Assembly (NCBI GenBank): GCA_000720375.1
Contig: JOAA01000009.1
Location: forward strand, 372,001-436,000
Direction of reading: 5' to 3'
DNA: 64,000 nucleotides
Origin: Rhodococcus rhodnii
GTDB lineage: Bacteria; Actinomycetota; Actinomycetes; Mycobacteriales; Pseudonocardiaceae
Under the pieces are notes generated by a model. It ran no database searches. It saw nothing but the letters and a program-made list of their open reading frames with translations, and was not told the origin of the DNA. Of this stretch, positions 17,054 to 25,319 are shown in pieces. A program made the position numbers and the translations under genes. The first letter of the stretch is position 1. The number at the start of each line of letters is the position of its first letter.

Positions 17054-18125
17054 CCTTGTAGTCCAGCAAAGCGGCCACCCGCGAGGGGTTGACGAGCAAG
17101 TCGCGCCACGAGTACACGGCAACGCCATCCGCGTCAGCCGAAGCCCGCAGCGCGGCAACCCAGTCAGCGTCGGTGATCTCGCGCGCTCGATTCCCGGCGG
17201 CGTACTCGGGTTCGAGATACTCCGCTCCTGCTTGCAGACACGCCAGCAGCGTGCGGTTTGTCTTGGCTCGGGCGTCCGCGATCCGGCGTGGGATCCACGT
17301 GGCGGGATCCCGTCGCTGGATCTGGTAGTAGAACATCAGCTCGTAGTGGTCGATCGACGCGTCCAGATCGCCGAAGCGTTGCGCCAGAACCTCTTCGACC
17401 GCGTTGCCGAAGTCGTCCGTGCCCAAGCCGAACCCGTTGAGCAGAACTGTGATCCCGGGATCGACGGCCAGTGCCGCCGCGCGCAACACCGCCGCGGCCT
17501 GCGCGATCACGCCGCATTTCCACGCGGTCCACACCGACCGCAACTCACTGAGCAGGACTTCCGGCCGCCGCTCGCAATGCCCGGTCTCCTCGGCGAACCG
17601 GTCGAGGCACCGGTGGCAGAAGCAGTACTCGGCGATGTCCGACCGGGCGGTCTCCGGCATCCACAGCTCCCAGAATCCCGGGAACCGGATGAACGACAGG
17701 AAGATCCCGTCCGGCCGCAGCCGGTCGACCACTTCGGCGATCCGTTCGGCCTTGCGTGCCAAGTACTTCCGGTCCGAGGGGCATACGCCGACGTACCACC
17801 CCGATGGCTGGAAGACCTGCCCGTGCTGGTCGATCGGGCGCAGCGAAGGATGGGCAGCGAAGGACTCGGGGTCGAAGAACACCGATGTGGACTCGTAGAC
17901 CACGATCCCGTGTTCACCCAGCGCGTCCCGGAATCCTTTGTCGCTGTAGGCGCCGTCTGGCGGTTGCTGGTCGACCGCGCTGCCCGGCAACGGGTCGATC
18001 TGGTTCTGGATGAGGGCCCAGTCCACGCCGTGGCTTGCCATCGTGTCCGCTGCCTGATCCATGGTCAGGCCGTGGATGTTGCTCCAGTCGTAGCCGTACG
18101 CCTTCATCACGACAATCCGGCTCAT
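17022..18125 (-). CDS. Putative TIM-barrel glycoside hydrolase-like protein
   Basis: A 367-residue cytosolic protein without a signal peptide. The order of segments (MSRIVVMKAYGYDW, VVYESTSVFFDP, DGIFLSFIRFPGFWELW, ITVLLNGFG, GVAVYSWRDL) looks like a beta/alpha barrel of the family-10-like putative glycosyl hydrolase group. A CFCHRC pair in the middle is unusual for a glycosidase and could bind a metal. The start is ATG 18125; upstream in-frame codons would extend into the divergent promoter region. Activity is unproven. Confidence 0.6.
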   Translation of the reverse strand: MSRIVVMKAYGYDWSNIHGLTMDQAADTMASHGVDWALIQNQIDPLPGSAVDQQPPDGAYSDKGFRDALGEHGIVVYESTSVFFDPESFAAHPSLRPIDQHGQVFQPSGWYVGVCPSDRKYLARKAERIAEVVDRLRPDGIFLSFIRFPGFWELWMPETARSDIAEYCFCHRCLDRFAEETGHCERRPEVLLSELRSVWTAWKCGVIAQAAAVLRAAALAVDPGITVLLNGFGLGTDDFGNAVEEVLAQRFGDLDASIDHYELMFYYQIQRRDPATWIPRRIADARAKTNRTLLACLQAGAEYLEPEYAAGNRAREITDADWVAALRASADADGVAVYSWRDLLVNPSRVAALLDYKVSPRTAWHPV

Positions 18126-18230
18126 GGCAACCGGTATAGCGGTCAATGACGGCGGTGTCCACGCCGTGTTCCGGTCACCGGCCACTCACATTTCAGCCGA
18201 TTGGGTGATATTCCGGTGCGGGGCCGTTGA

Positions 18231-18249
18231 TTCGTCCTTTCTGGACGAA
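18231..18249. promoter_or_regulatory. 7-bp perfect inverted repeat in divergent gap
   Basis: TTCGTCC (18231-18237) and GGACGAA (18243-18249) are separated by 5 bp, in the 140-bp gap between the TIM-barrel gene and the methyltransferase. A GTTCCGGTG copy next to the methyltransferase start echoes ATTCCGGTG at 18210-18218. It may be an operator; no regulator is adjacent. Confidence 0.35.
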
Positions 18250-18265
18250 CCGATAGTGTTCCGGT

Positions 18266-19006
18266 GTGATTGGTGAAGACGGATATTTCGGTGAGGGCGT
18301 GGCGCGGCGGTGGGACGACGCGTCGTCGGACATGTTCCTGCCTGGCATTGTCGACACCGCGGTCGACGTCCTCGCGGATCTCGCCGCCGGTGGAACGGCG
18401 CTGGAGCTGGGGATCGGCACCGGCCGGATCGCGCTTCCGCTGGCACAGCGCGGGGTCAAGGTGCGCGGGATCGACCTGTCGCGGGCGATGGTGGCCCGGC
18501 TGCACGCCAAACCCGGCGGCAACGCGATCGACGTGACCATCGGCGACTTCTCCACCACCCGCGTCCCCGACACGTTCTCGCTGGTCTACAGCGTGTTCAA
18601 CACCATAACCAACCTCAGGACACAGGAAGCGCAGGTGGCGTGCTTCCGCAACGTGGCCGCACACCTCGCGCCCGGTGGCCGGTTCGTGGTCGAGGTCGAG
18701 GTGCCCGAGGTGCGCAAGCTCCCGGCCGGGCACAAGATCGTTCCCTTGTACACCAGCCCGACGCAGTGGGCGTTCGACGTGTACGACTTCGCCACGCAGT
18801 CGTTGACGTCGAACTACGTCGAGGTCAACAACGGGCGTGGCGAGTACCAGTCGATTCCGTTCCGCTACGTCTGGCCTTCCGAACTGGACCTGATGGCGCA
18901 ACTGGCCGGCCTGCGGCTGTGGAACCGGTGGGGCGGCTGGACAAGGCACGCCTTCACGCACGAAAGCACCAAACACGTGTCGGTGTACGAGAAGCCCGAG
19001 TTCTAG
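18266..19006 (+). CDS. SAM-dependent methyltransferase
   Basis: A 246-residue class I methyltransferase. Motif I is ALELGIGTGRIALPLAQRG (about residues 44-63), followed by the acidic end of strand 2 (VRGIDLS) and a post-motif region (GDFSTT). The N-terminus has the YFGEGVARRWDD pattern of the small-molecule/tRNA-like group. Start is GTG 18266. It converges on the ABC exporter gene with a 4-bp overlap of stops. The substrate is unknown; the hydrophobic C-terminal lid suggests a small molecule. Confidence 0.85.
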   Translation: MIGEDGYFGEGVARRWDDASSDMFLPGIVDTAVDVLADLAAGGTALELGIGTGRIALPLAQRGVKVRGIDLSRAMVARLHAKPGGNAIDVTIGDFSTTRVPDTFSLVYSVFNTITNLRTQEAQVACFRNVAAHLAPGGRFVVEVEVPEVRKLPAGHKIVPLYTSPTQWAFDVYDFATQSLTSNYVEVNNGRGEYQSIPFRYVWPSELDLMAQLAGLRLWNRWGGWTRHAFTHESTKHVSVYEKPEF

Positions 19007-20730
19007 GCCAGCCGCCACCCAAGCCCGCTTGACCTCGCGTGCCAGAGCCTCGCGTACGAACCGTCTGCGGCGATGAGAGATTGGTGCGTTCCGGCCTCGA
19101 CCGCGTGACCGTCCTCGACGACAACGATCTGGTCGGCGTCGACGACGTTGTTCAGCCGGTGTGCGATGAGCAGCACGGTGCTGTGCTGGGCTAGTTGGCG
19201 GATGGAGCGCTGCAGATAGCGTTCGTTCTCCGGGTCCAGCGCTGCGGTGGCCTCGTCCAACAGCACGATCGGCGCCCGCTTGAGCAGGGCTCGCGCGATC
19301 GAAACCCGCTGGCGCTCGCCACCGGACAGCGCAACCCCGCCTTCGCCGACGCGTGTGTCCCAGCCGTCCGGCAGACGCGCCACGATCTCGTCCACCCCGG
19401 CAAGCCGGGCCGCTTCGGCGAATTCCGCGTCGGTGGCCTCGGGCCGGCCGAGCCTGATGTTGGCGGCCAAGGTGTCGTCGAACAGGTAGACGTCCTGGAA
19501 CACCAGGGCGAGCTGGCGAGTCAGGTCCTCGGTGCGCAGGTCGCGGACGTCGACACCGCCGACCCGGACGGCGCCGTGCTGCGTGTCCCAGAACCGGCTG
19601 ATGAGACGGATGACGGTCGTCTTGCCCGAACCCGATGGCCCGACCAGCGCGGTCACCGAGCCAGGCGGCACGGTGAGCGAGAAGTCGCGGAGCACCGCCG
19701 TTTGTGGCTGATAGCCGAAGGTGACGTTGTCCAGCTCGATCTGCCCTGGCTTGCTGAGCGACGAAGACTCCTGCGGTTCGGGCATTCCCTGTTCGCGGAG
19801 CACGTCGGTGAGACGGCGCAGGTCGCTTCCGGCGATACGGATAGCGCCCGCGTACTCGCTGACATCGGCGAGCGGCCCTGCGAAGCGGAACGCGAGCGCG
19901 ATCAACGCGACCGCAACCACGGGTGAAACGGATCCGTTGAGCGCGAGCCATACGCCGACCAGCATCAGCGCAGTCCCGGCGAGCTGAACCGCGAGCCCGC
20001 TCACGCTCAGGCCCACGACGGCTTGGCCAAGGGTGCGGCGACGGGTCTGCCTTTGCCCCTCGATTGCGTCCTCGAGTGGCTGGTAGCCGTGGATGCTCCG
20101 GCCGAACGCGCGCAGCACCCGCTGTTTCTGGCCGAACTCGATGACTCTGGTGCCTGCCTCGACATCGGCCGCGTGGTTGCGCGCCTGCCCGCGGGCCACA
20201 CTCGCCGCGGCGAAGCGGAACGCGAACGCCAGCACGGGGATGGACAGCGCGGTCGCGAGCCCGAGACGCCAGTCGTACCAGAACAAGGCAATCGTCACAG
20301 TGGCAGGCGCCGCGACACTGATCACCAAGGGCGCCAACAGGTGCGCGAAGATCCCGGTGATCATCATGGTGCCGTCGGTGGCCACGCGGGTCAGCCGTCC
20401 GGTGCGGTCGGCGTCGAACCAGCCAAGCGGCAGGCTCACCAGGTGGTCGCCGAGACGCTGGTGTGTCGACGACAACGTCTCCAACGCCGCGGCAGATCCG
20501 CGCATGGTCTGCACGTACCGCACGACGCCCGCTGCCATGGTCACGACCGCCAGCGTCAGCAGGTGCGTGTCGATGGCATTCCAGTCGCCGGACGCCAGGT
20601 CCACGATCACGGGCACGAGCAGCGCCGCGGCGACGCCGCTGAGCACGCCGTACAACAGAGTCCAGGCCACGTATCGGGTCAGGATATGGGCTTTGCCCGG
20701 TCCGAGCAGCAATCGCAGATCGGTGATCAT
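19003..20730 (-). CDS. ABC transporter, fused membrane and ATPase domains (IrtB/YbtQ-like subunit)
   Basis: A 575-residue half-transporter. Six membrane helices fill about residues 1-310, then the ATPase domain with Walker A GPSGSGKTT, signature LSGGERQR and Walker B IVLLDEAT. The phrase DEATAALDPENE matches the second partner of siderophore-type heterodimers such as IrtAB and YbtPQ. The start ATG 20730 overlaps the stop of the upstream partner gene by four bases (20727-20730), so the two subunits should be made in equal amounts. Import of a ferric siderophore is the best guess; drug export is the alternative. Confidence 0.86.
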   Translation of the reverse strand: MITDLRLLLGPGKAHILTRYVAWTLLYGVLSGVAAALLVPVIVDLASGDWNAIDTHLLTLAVVTMAAGVVRYVQTMRGSAAALETLSSTHQRLGDHLVSLPLGWFDADRTGRLTRVATDGTMMITGIFAHLLAPLVISVAAPATVTIALFWYDWRLGLATALSIPVLAFAFRFAAASVARGQARNHAADVEAGTRVIEFGQKQRVLRAFGRSIHGYQPLEDAIEGQRQTRRRTLGQAVVGLSVSGLAVQLAGTALMLVGVWLALNGSVSPVVAVALIALAFRFAGPLADVSEYAGAIRIAGSDLRRLTDVLREQGMPEPQESSSLSKPGQIELDNVTFGYQPQTAVLRDFSLTVPPGSVTALVGPSGSGKTTVIRLISRFWDTQHGAVRVGGVDVRDLRTEDLTRQLALVFQDVYLFDDTLAANIRLGRPEATDAEFAEAARLAGVDEIVARLPDGWDTRVGEGGVALSGGERQRVSIARALLKRAPIVLLDEATAALDPENERYLQRSIRQLAQHSTVLLIAHRLNNVVDADQIVVVEDGHAVEAGTHQSLIAADGSYARLWHARSSGLGWRLA

Positions 20731-22448
20731 GCGGCAACCCCCTCGTGTGCGTCCCACATGCGTGCGTACTGTCCGCGTGCGGCGAGTAGTTCGGTGTGTG
20801 TGCCGGTCTCGACGACCTGGCCGCGGTCGAGTACGACGATCTGGTCGGCGCTGGTGATGGTGGCGAGTCGGTGCGCGATCACCAGCACGGTTCGTCCACC
20901 GACCAAGCGCGACAGCGCATCCTGGATCGCGGCTTCCGACTCCGGATCGGCGAATGCGGTGGCCTCGTCGAGCACCAGGATCGGCGTGTCGGCGAGCAAC
21001 GCCCGCGCGATGCTGATCCGCTGGGCCTCACCTCCAGAGAGACGAACGTCCTGGCCGACAACGGAGTCATAGCCGCGTGGCAAAGCGGTGATGCGGTCGT
21101 GGATCATCGCCGCACGGCATGCGTCCGCGATGTCGCCGTCTGTCGCTTGTGGACTGCCGAGTGCGACGTTGTCCCGGATCGATCCGCCCAGCAGCTGCAC
21201 GTCCTGCAGTACGAACCCAACGAATCGGTAGAGCTCTGCCGGGTCGATGTCCCGGATGTCCACGCCGCCGATGTGGATCGCACCGCCGGTGACGTCGTGG
21301 AACCGGGGCAGCAGCGTGGCCAGTGTCGACTTCCCCGAACCGGACGGGCCCACCAACGCCGTCACCGAACCCGGTTCGCAGCTGAAACTCACGCCGTGCA
21401 GGACGTCATGGCCGTCATAGGCGAACCGAACCGTGCGGTACTCGACCCCATGGCCCGTCGGACGTTGCGGCGACTTCGGCGCTGGCAGTGCGGAGACCTC
21501 CAACAGCTCGTGGATCCGCTGCGCGGCAGCCTTGGCGGCGCGCTGGTTCATCGAGGCGAAGCCGAGCGGCTCGATCGCGACCGGGATCACGCACGCCAGC
21601 AACACACAAGCCACCGCTTCACCGGCACTGACCCAGCCCTGACTGACAAACCACGCCCCGCCCGTGACGGCGATCACGCCGACCACGGGAGCGGAAACCA
21701 GCAGTCCTGCCAGTGCTTCGATGCGGTTCATCGGCCGTACCCACGCGGCGAAGAAGTCCGTGTACTCGGCGGCGGCCTGCCGGTAGGCGGCGTGCGCCTT
21801 GCGGGCGCGGCCGAAGGCCTTCACCACAGCGATACCGGAGATGAACTCGACCACCGCACTGCCCAGCCGTGCGTTGCTGTCGTCGAGTTTGCGCATGACT
21901 TCGTTGGAGCCGCGTTCCATCCACGCGTAGGCGGCGATGTACAGCGGGATTGTGGCGATCGCGAGCAGAGCCAGGCGCCAGTCCAAAACCACGAGATACG
22001 CCAGCGCGCCGAGTGGCGTCACCGCAGCCGCTGTCACCTCGACCGCTTGATGAGCCACCAGTTGGTGCAAGGCATCGACGTCACCCATAGCGGTCTTGCG
22101 TAACCGGCCGGAGGAGTTCTGGGCGAACCAGCCCAGCGGGACCCGGCCGAGGTGGGTGATCATGCGACGGCGCAGGATTGCCTGCAGCCGCACGTCCGCT
22201 ATGTGCGTGATCGTCAACGCAGCGCTCATCAGCCCGCCGCGCAGCACCAGCCCACCGACGATCAGCACCGCCACCACGGCCACCCGGTCACGGTCCACCG
22301 GCGTCGCCAACAGCGCGTCCGTCAGCTCGACCAGACCTACGAACGGAGCCAGCCCGGCCAACGCCCCCAGGGCACTGAGCACACACGCCAATCGGATACG
22401 ACCGGCGACGGGACGACGCACTTGTTGGAGCGAGCGATCGTGAGACAT
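20727..22448 (-). CDS. ABC transporter, fused membrane and ATPase domains (IrtA/YbtP-like subunit)
   Basis: A 573-residue half-transporter: membrane domain at about 15-310, then Walker A GPSGSGKST, signature LSGGEAQR and Walker B ILVLDEAT. DEATAFADPESE is typical of one partner in IrtA/YbtP-type siderophore importers, and no N-terminal siderophore-interacting (FAD) domain is present, unlike mycobacterial IrtA. It starts 19 bp after the AraC gene and overlaps the second half-transporter. Iron-siderophore uptake is inferred from the family and from the AraC neighbour. Confidence 0.85.
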   Translation of the reverse strand: MSHDRSLQQVRRPVAGRIRLACVLSALGALAGLAPFVGLVELTDALLATPVDRDRVAVVAVLIVGGLVLRGGLMSAALTITHIADVRLQAILRRRMITHLGRVPLGWFAQNSSGRLRKTAMGDVDALHQLVAHQAVEVTAAAVTPLGALAYLVVLDWRLALLAIATIPLYIAAYAWMERGSNEVMRKLDDSNARLGSAVVEFISGIAVVKAFGRARKAHAAYRQAAAEYTDFFAAWVRPMNRIEALAGLLVSAPVVGVIAVTGGAWFVSQGWVSAGEAVACVLLACVIPVAIEPLGFASMNQRAAKAAAQRIHELLEVSALPAPKSPQRPTGHGVEYRTVRFAYDGHDVLHGVSFSCEPGSVTALVGPSGSGKSTLATLLPRFHDVTGGAIHIGGVDIRDIDPAELYRFVGFVLQDVQLLGGSIRDNVALGSPQATDGDIADACRAAMIHDRITALPRGYDSVVGQDVRLSGGEAQRISIARALLADTPILVLDEATAFADPESEAAIQDALSRLVGGRTVLVIAHRLATITSADQIVVLDRGQVVETGTHTELLAARGQYARMWDAHEGVAA

Positions 22449-22467
22449 GCCACGACCTTCGCGTGGT

Positions 22468-23331
22468 TCACCCGACGGCGTCTTGGACGAATGTTCCTTC
22501 CAACCAGTCGCGGTACAGCGACCCAGGCGTGTAGCCGGCGAGTTCCTTCAGGTCACGGGTGAGATGAGACTGATCGGCATACCCGTGGACCGCCGCGACC
22601 TCGGTGGCCGCCGTCCCATCCACAATGGCTTGGATGGCGGGGGAGAGGCGTACGATCATGGCTGCCCGCTTGGGAGTCACTCCGATCTGGGCGGTGAACC
22701 TCGACCACAGGCGCTTGCGGCTCCACCCTGTCTGCGTGGCCAGCTCACCGATTCGGCGCTGCCCACCGCTGGCCACGAGCTCACGCCAGACAAAGGCGAT
22801 CTGCGGGTCGACGGATCGGTTCGTCCGCAGCTTCTCGGCCAGCGCTGAGCGCAGGTGGCTGAACCGCTCCTCCCACTGATCCGTGCCGGCCAGCGCCGCG
22901 CGAAGACGATGCGCTTCGGCGCCCCACAGGTCCTCGAAGCTGACGACGGTTCCAGCCAATTCGGCGACCGCACCGTCCAGGACGGCATGCGCCGCGACGG
23001 GCGAGAGGTGGATGTCCACACAGGCCACATCCCGGCCGAGCACCCGCACGGAGTTGACGCCCAGACCACTGGCAATTCCCGCCGCGACCGGGCGTTCCTC
23101 GTCGACTCGCAGTTCACCGTCGAGCATGAGCACGATCGTCAGCCGAGGCGACGGCAGGATCCGCATGTCCAGCCCGTTGCCGGCACGGTCGTGGTAGCCG
23201 ACCAGTTCCACGTCGTGACCGGGCAGGGCTGAGCGGACGACCTCCCAGCCGCCAGCCTGCTCAGCGACCAGCGCCATCGGACCGATTCCCCTCCATAATT
23301 CGAAAGTATCCGATGACCGAGGTTCTGTCAC
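22468..23331 (-). CDS. AraC-family transcriptional regulator
   Basis: A 287-residue AraC-type regulator. The N-terminal half is a sensor domain of unclear fold; the C-terminal 100 residues hold two helix-turn-helix units (IGELATQTGWSRKRLWSRF and VAAVHGYADQSHLTRDLKE). The second is the family signature. The start is taken at GTG 23331. It is the first gene of the minus-strand unit with the two ABC half-transporters, a layout like YbtA/YbtPQ, where the regulator senses a siderophore and activates uptake. The link to iron is inference; no Fur or DtxR box was recognised. Confidence 0.82.
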   Translation of the reverse strand: MTEPRSSDTFELWRGIGPMALVAEQAGGWEVVRSALPGHDVELVGYHDRAGNGLDMRILPSPRLTIVLMLDGELRVDEERPVAAGIASGLGVNSVRVLGRDVACVDIHLSPVAAHAVLDGAVAELAGTVVSFEDLWGAEAHRLRAALAGTDQWEERFSHLRSALAEKLRTNRSVDPQIAFVWRELVASGGQRRIGELATQTGWSRKRLWSRFTAQIGVTPKRAAMIVRLSPAIQAIVDGTAATEVAAVHGYADQSHLTRDLKELAGYTPGSLYRDWLEGTFVQDAVG

Positions 23332-23336
23332 CGCAG

Positions 23337-23888
23337 CTACAACAACCCGAGTGCGGCGGCGACGCGCTCAACGTCGTCTGACGTGGTGCGCCAGTCGCTG
23401 AAGGCGGCTCGGACAGCCGGAGCACCTCGGGAGTCAGGTGCATGAAGTCGGGTTCGTCGCCGCGGTCGCCGAGATACGACCCGACATTCTCGAACATCGC
23501 CCGGATGTCATCGAAGTCCACTGTGTTCACTGTGCCCGCGTTCGCGACCACGATCGCCGGTCCTTGCCGCAGTTCCGCCTCCAGCGCCGTGACGTCCACC
23601 GCTTCCCGGCCAGGCAGTGTCGGGACCTGGACGACCCGGCTGCGGCCGATACCAAGGATCGACAATGCCTTTGCCAATACTGGAATGCGGTGTGCCCGAC
23701 AGCACACGGACATTGCCCAGCGCGGCGACTCCGTCGCCGGACTCGGGCAACGCCATCGCGGGCCGGGCGTGGACAGTCGCGGCGACCGGGCGATCGTCGA
23801 GACTGTCCAGAACGCGGATGGCCGCGGCGCGGGCGTGGTCCAGCAACGCTGGCAGTTCGGCCAGGTCATCGGCCAGTTTGGCGAACAC
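23337..23888 (-). pseudogene. Decayed PLP-dependent (aromatic amino acid-type) decarboxylase
   Basis: A remnant of a group II pyridoxal-phosphate decarboxylase, normally about 450-480 residues but here only 552 bp in several frames. Pieces in order: an N-terminal block (FAKLADDLAELPALLDHAR), a middle block (KALSILGIGRSRVVQVPTL then GPAIVVANAGTVNTVDFDD), a frame-shifted piece near GDEPDFMHLTPEVLR, and a C-terminal end (VRAAFSDWRTTSDDVERVA) stopping at 23337. The stretch with the PLP lysine is deleted. Start codon GTG 23888 remains. The gene cannot make an active enzyme. Confidence 0.8.
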
Positions 23889-23897
23889 CCCGAAAGG

Positions 23898-24323
23898 CTA
23901 CGCCCGTGACGTCACCGGAAGGGCCTGGTACAGCGCGGCGACGGCGCTCACCGCGACAACGGTATGCATCAGGATCAGCGCGATGATCCCGACCGCGTTG
24001 GCGTTGGGCTCGAAGTCGCTGAAGAACATCGCCAGGTCGGGAATGTACGAAAGCACGACGACCGTCGGTACGAGCCAGCGCAGTACCTTCTGCGGATCGG
24101 ACGCCTTCCAGCGGATCACGGCCCAGCCGATCGCGCCTGCGGCGATGCCGTACAACGTGTACGGCACGTACGCGCCGATGGTGAGCGGTCCGAAGTCCTC
24201 GGACGCGCCCGCCGCGTGGGCGAGTGCCGCGATGCCGATGTTCACGGCGCACGCCACCACGGCCGCGGCGATCAGGTAGCCGGCCACTGCTACCGGCTTC
24301 ACGGGAGCGAGTGTCTTGGTCAT
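23898..24323 (-). CDS. DUF6069-family four-helix membrane protein
   Basis: A 141-residue integral membrane protein with four hydrophobic segments (about residues 10-35, 48-70, 80-102, 108-134). The loop ending WAVIRWKASDPQKVLRWLVP and the PDLAMFFSD motif match the small actinobacterial DUF6069 group. ATG start 24323. It lies 9 bp before the decayed decarboxylase and is divergent from the LigD-type gene. Function unknown. Confidence 0.78.
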   Translation of the reverse strand: MTKTLAPVKPVAVAGYLIAAAVVACAVNIGIAALAHAAGASEDFGPLTIGAYVPYTLYGIAAGAIGWAVIRWKASDPQKVLRWLVPTVVVLSYIPDLAMFFSDFEPNANAVGIIALILMHTVVAVSAVAALYQALPVTSRA

Positions 24324-24369
24324 GGCAGTAAGTTACGCACGGCGACGAAACATGGTTCATAGTTGTGTC

Positions 24370-24714
24370 GTGAACCGGCCCGCGTTCGTCCTGCACGACC
24401 ACCGGAAACCGAGGCCGCACTTCGACCTGAGGCTCGAGGAGAACGGTGTGCTCCGGTCGTGGGCGGTCCCGCGTGGCCTGCCCCGCACACCAGGGGAGAA
24501 CAGGCTCGCCGTCGAGGTCCCGGACCATGCCCTCGACCACCTGACCTACGAGGACGCCGACAAGTCCATCGCCGACATCGGCTGGTGGGAGGAGCACGAC
24601 CGGAACGCCAGGCGCATGCTGTTCACCCTGCACGGCAGGCAGGACTCGGTCCGGTACGCGCTGATCCGCACGTCGAGTGACTGGCTGCTGCGCCGGACCA
24701 AGGAGCAAGGGTGA
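24370..24714 (+). CDS. Stand-alone LigD-type 3'-phosphoesterase
   Basis: A 114-residue single domain equal to the phosphoesterase module of bacterial DNA ligase D. Seen: LHDHRKPRPHFDLRLE with the first metal/catalytic His, GVLRSWAVPRG with the substrate-contact Trp/Arg, then DHALDHLTYE, supplying the second His/Asp. Such domains trim 3' phosphates or ribonucleotides at broken ends. Length fits the free-standing form. The start is taken at GTG 24370; ATG 24352 would add six residues. It overlaps the next gene (uracil-DNA glycosylase) by four bases, so the two are made together. Confidence 0.85.
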   Translation: MNRPAFVLHDHRKPRPHFDLRLEENGVLRSWAVPRGLPRTPGENRLAVEVPDHALDHLTYEDADKSIADIGWWEEHDRNARRMLFTLHGRQDSVRYALIRTSSDWLLRRTKEQG

Positions 24715-25298
24715 CTTCGGAGCTCACGCGCATCCGCCTTGACCTGGTGGACGACCCCGCCAACGCTTGGGCGGCCGAGCTGGGCTATCAGCCGGTCTAC
24801 CAGGCCGCGGCGGCCTCCAGGATCGCGATCATCGGGCAGGCGCCGGGCAAGCGTGCTCAGCGAAGCGGTGTGCCGTTCGACGACCCCAGCGGTGTGAAGC
24901 TGCGGGACTGGCTGGGTGTGACCGACGAGCAGTTCTACGACCCGAGCCGGTTCGCGATTCTGCCGATGGACTTCTACTACCCGGGCAAGGCGGCGAACGG
25001 TGATCTGCCGCCGCGCCCGGACTTCGCGGAGAAATGGCACCCGAGGATCCTCGCCGAACTCAACGACATCCGGTTGACGTTGCTGATCGGCAGTTACTCG
25101 CAGAAGCGTTACCTGAAGGGCCGAGCGAAGCCGAGCCTCACCGAGACTGTCCGGTCCTATCAGGACTATCTGCCGGAGATCATGCCGCTGGTGCACCCGT
25201 CACCGATGAACTTCCGCTGGCAGAGCAGGAATCCGTGGTTCGTCAGCGAGGTTCTCCCGGTACTGCGGGACATGGTGGCCAAGGCCCTGAGCCCTTGA
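24711..25298 (+). CDS. Uracil-DNA glycosylase superfamily protein
   Basis: A 195-residue protein of the uracil-DNA glycosylase fold. The active-site block is IIGQAPGKRAQRSGVPFDD; the C-terminal motif HPSPMNFRW corresponds to the HPSP loop that inserts into DNA. It resembles YqjM/YqfB-like short UDGs. Start GTG 24711 overlaps the LigD-type stop (GTGA). Base excision plus 3'-end cleaning in one transcript suggests a small repair unit. It ends 10 bp into a terminator stem shared with the converging sugar dehydrogenase. Confidence 0.82.
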   Translation: MTSELTRIRLDLVDDPANAWAAELGYQPVYQAAAASRIAIIGQAPGKRAQRSGVPFDDPSGVKLRDWLGVTDEQFYDPSRFAILPMDFYYPGKAANGDLPPRPDFAEKWHPRILAELNDIRLTLLIGSYSQKRYLKGRAKPSLTETVRSYQDYLPEIMPLVHPSPMNFRWQSRNPWFVSEVLPVLRDMVAKALSP

Positions 25299-25316
25299 CA
25301 GTGCCCAGGGCTCAGG
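25286..25316. terminator. Bidirectional hairpin between convergent genes
   Basis: CCTGAGCCCT (25286-25295) and AGGGCTCAGG (25307-25316) form a perfect 10-bp stem with an 11-base loop. The stem covers the stop of the glycosylase gene and ends 4 bp before the stop of the sugar dehydrogenase gene, so it can serve both strands. No long U-tract follows. Confidence 0.65.
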
Positions 25317-25319
25317 ACA

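Noticed and set aside
18143..20737. 864-residue open frame on the minus strand across the methyltransferase and ABC genes
   Set aside because: Arg/Gly/His-rich composition of a shadow frame; the real ABC and methyltransferase genes explain the DNA.
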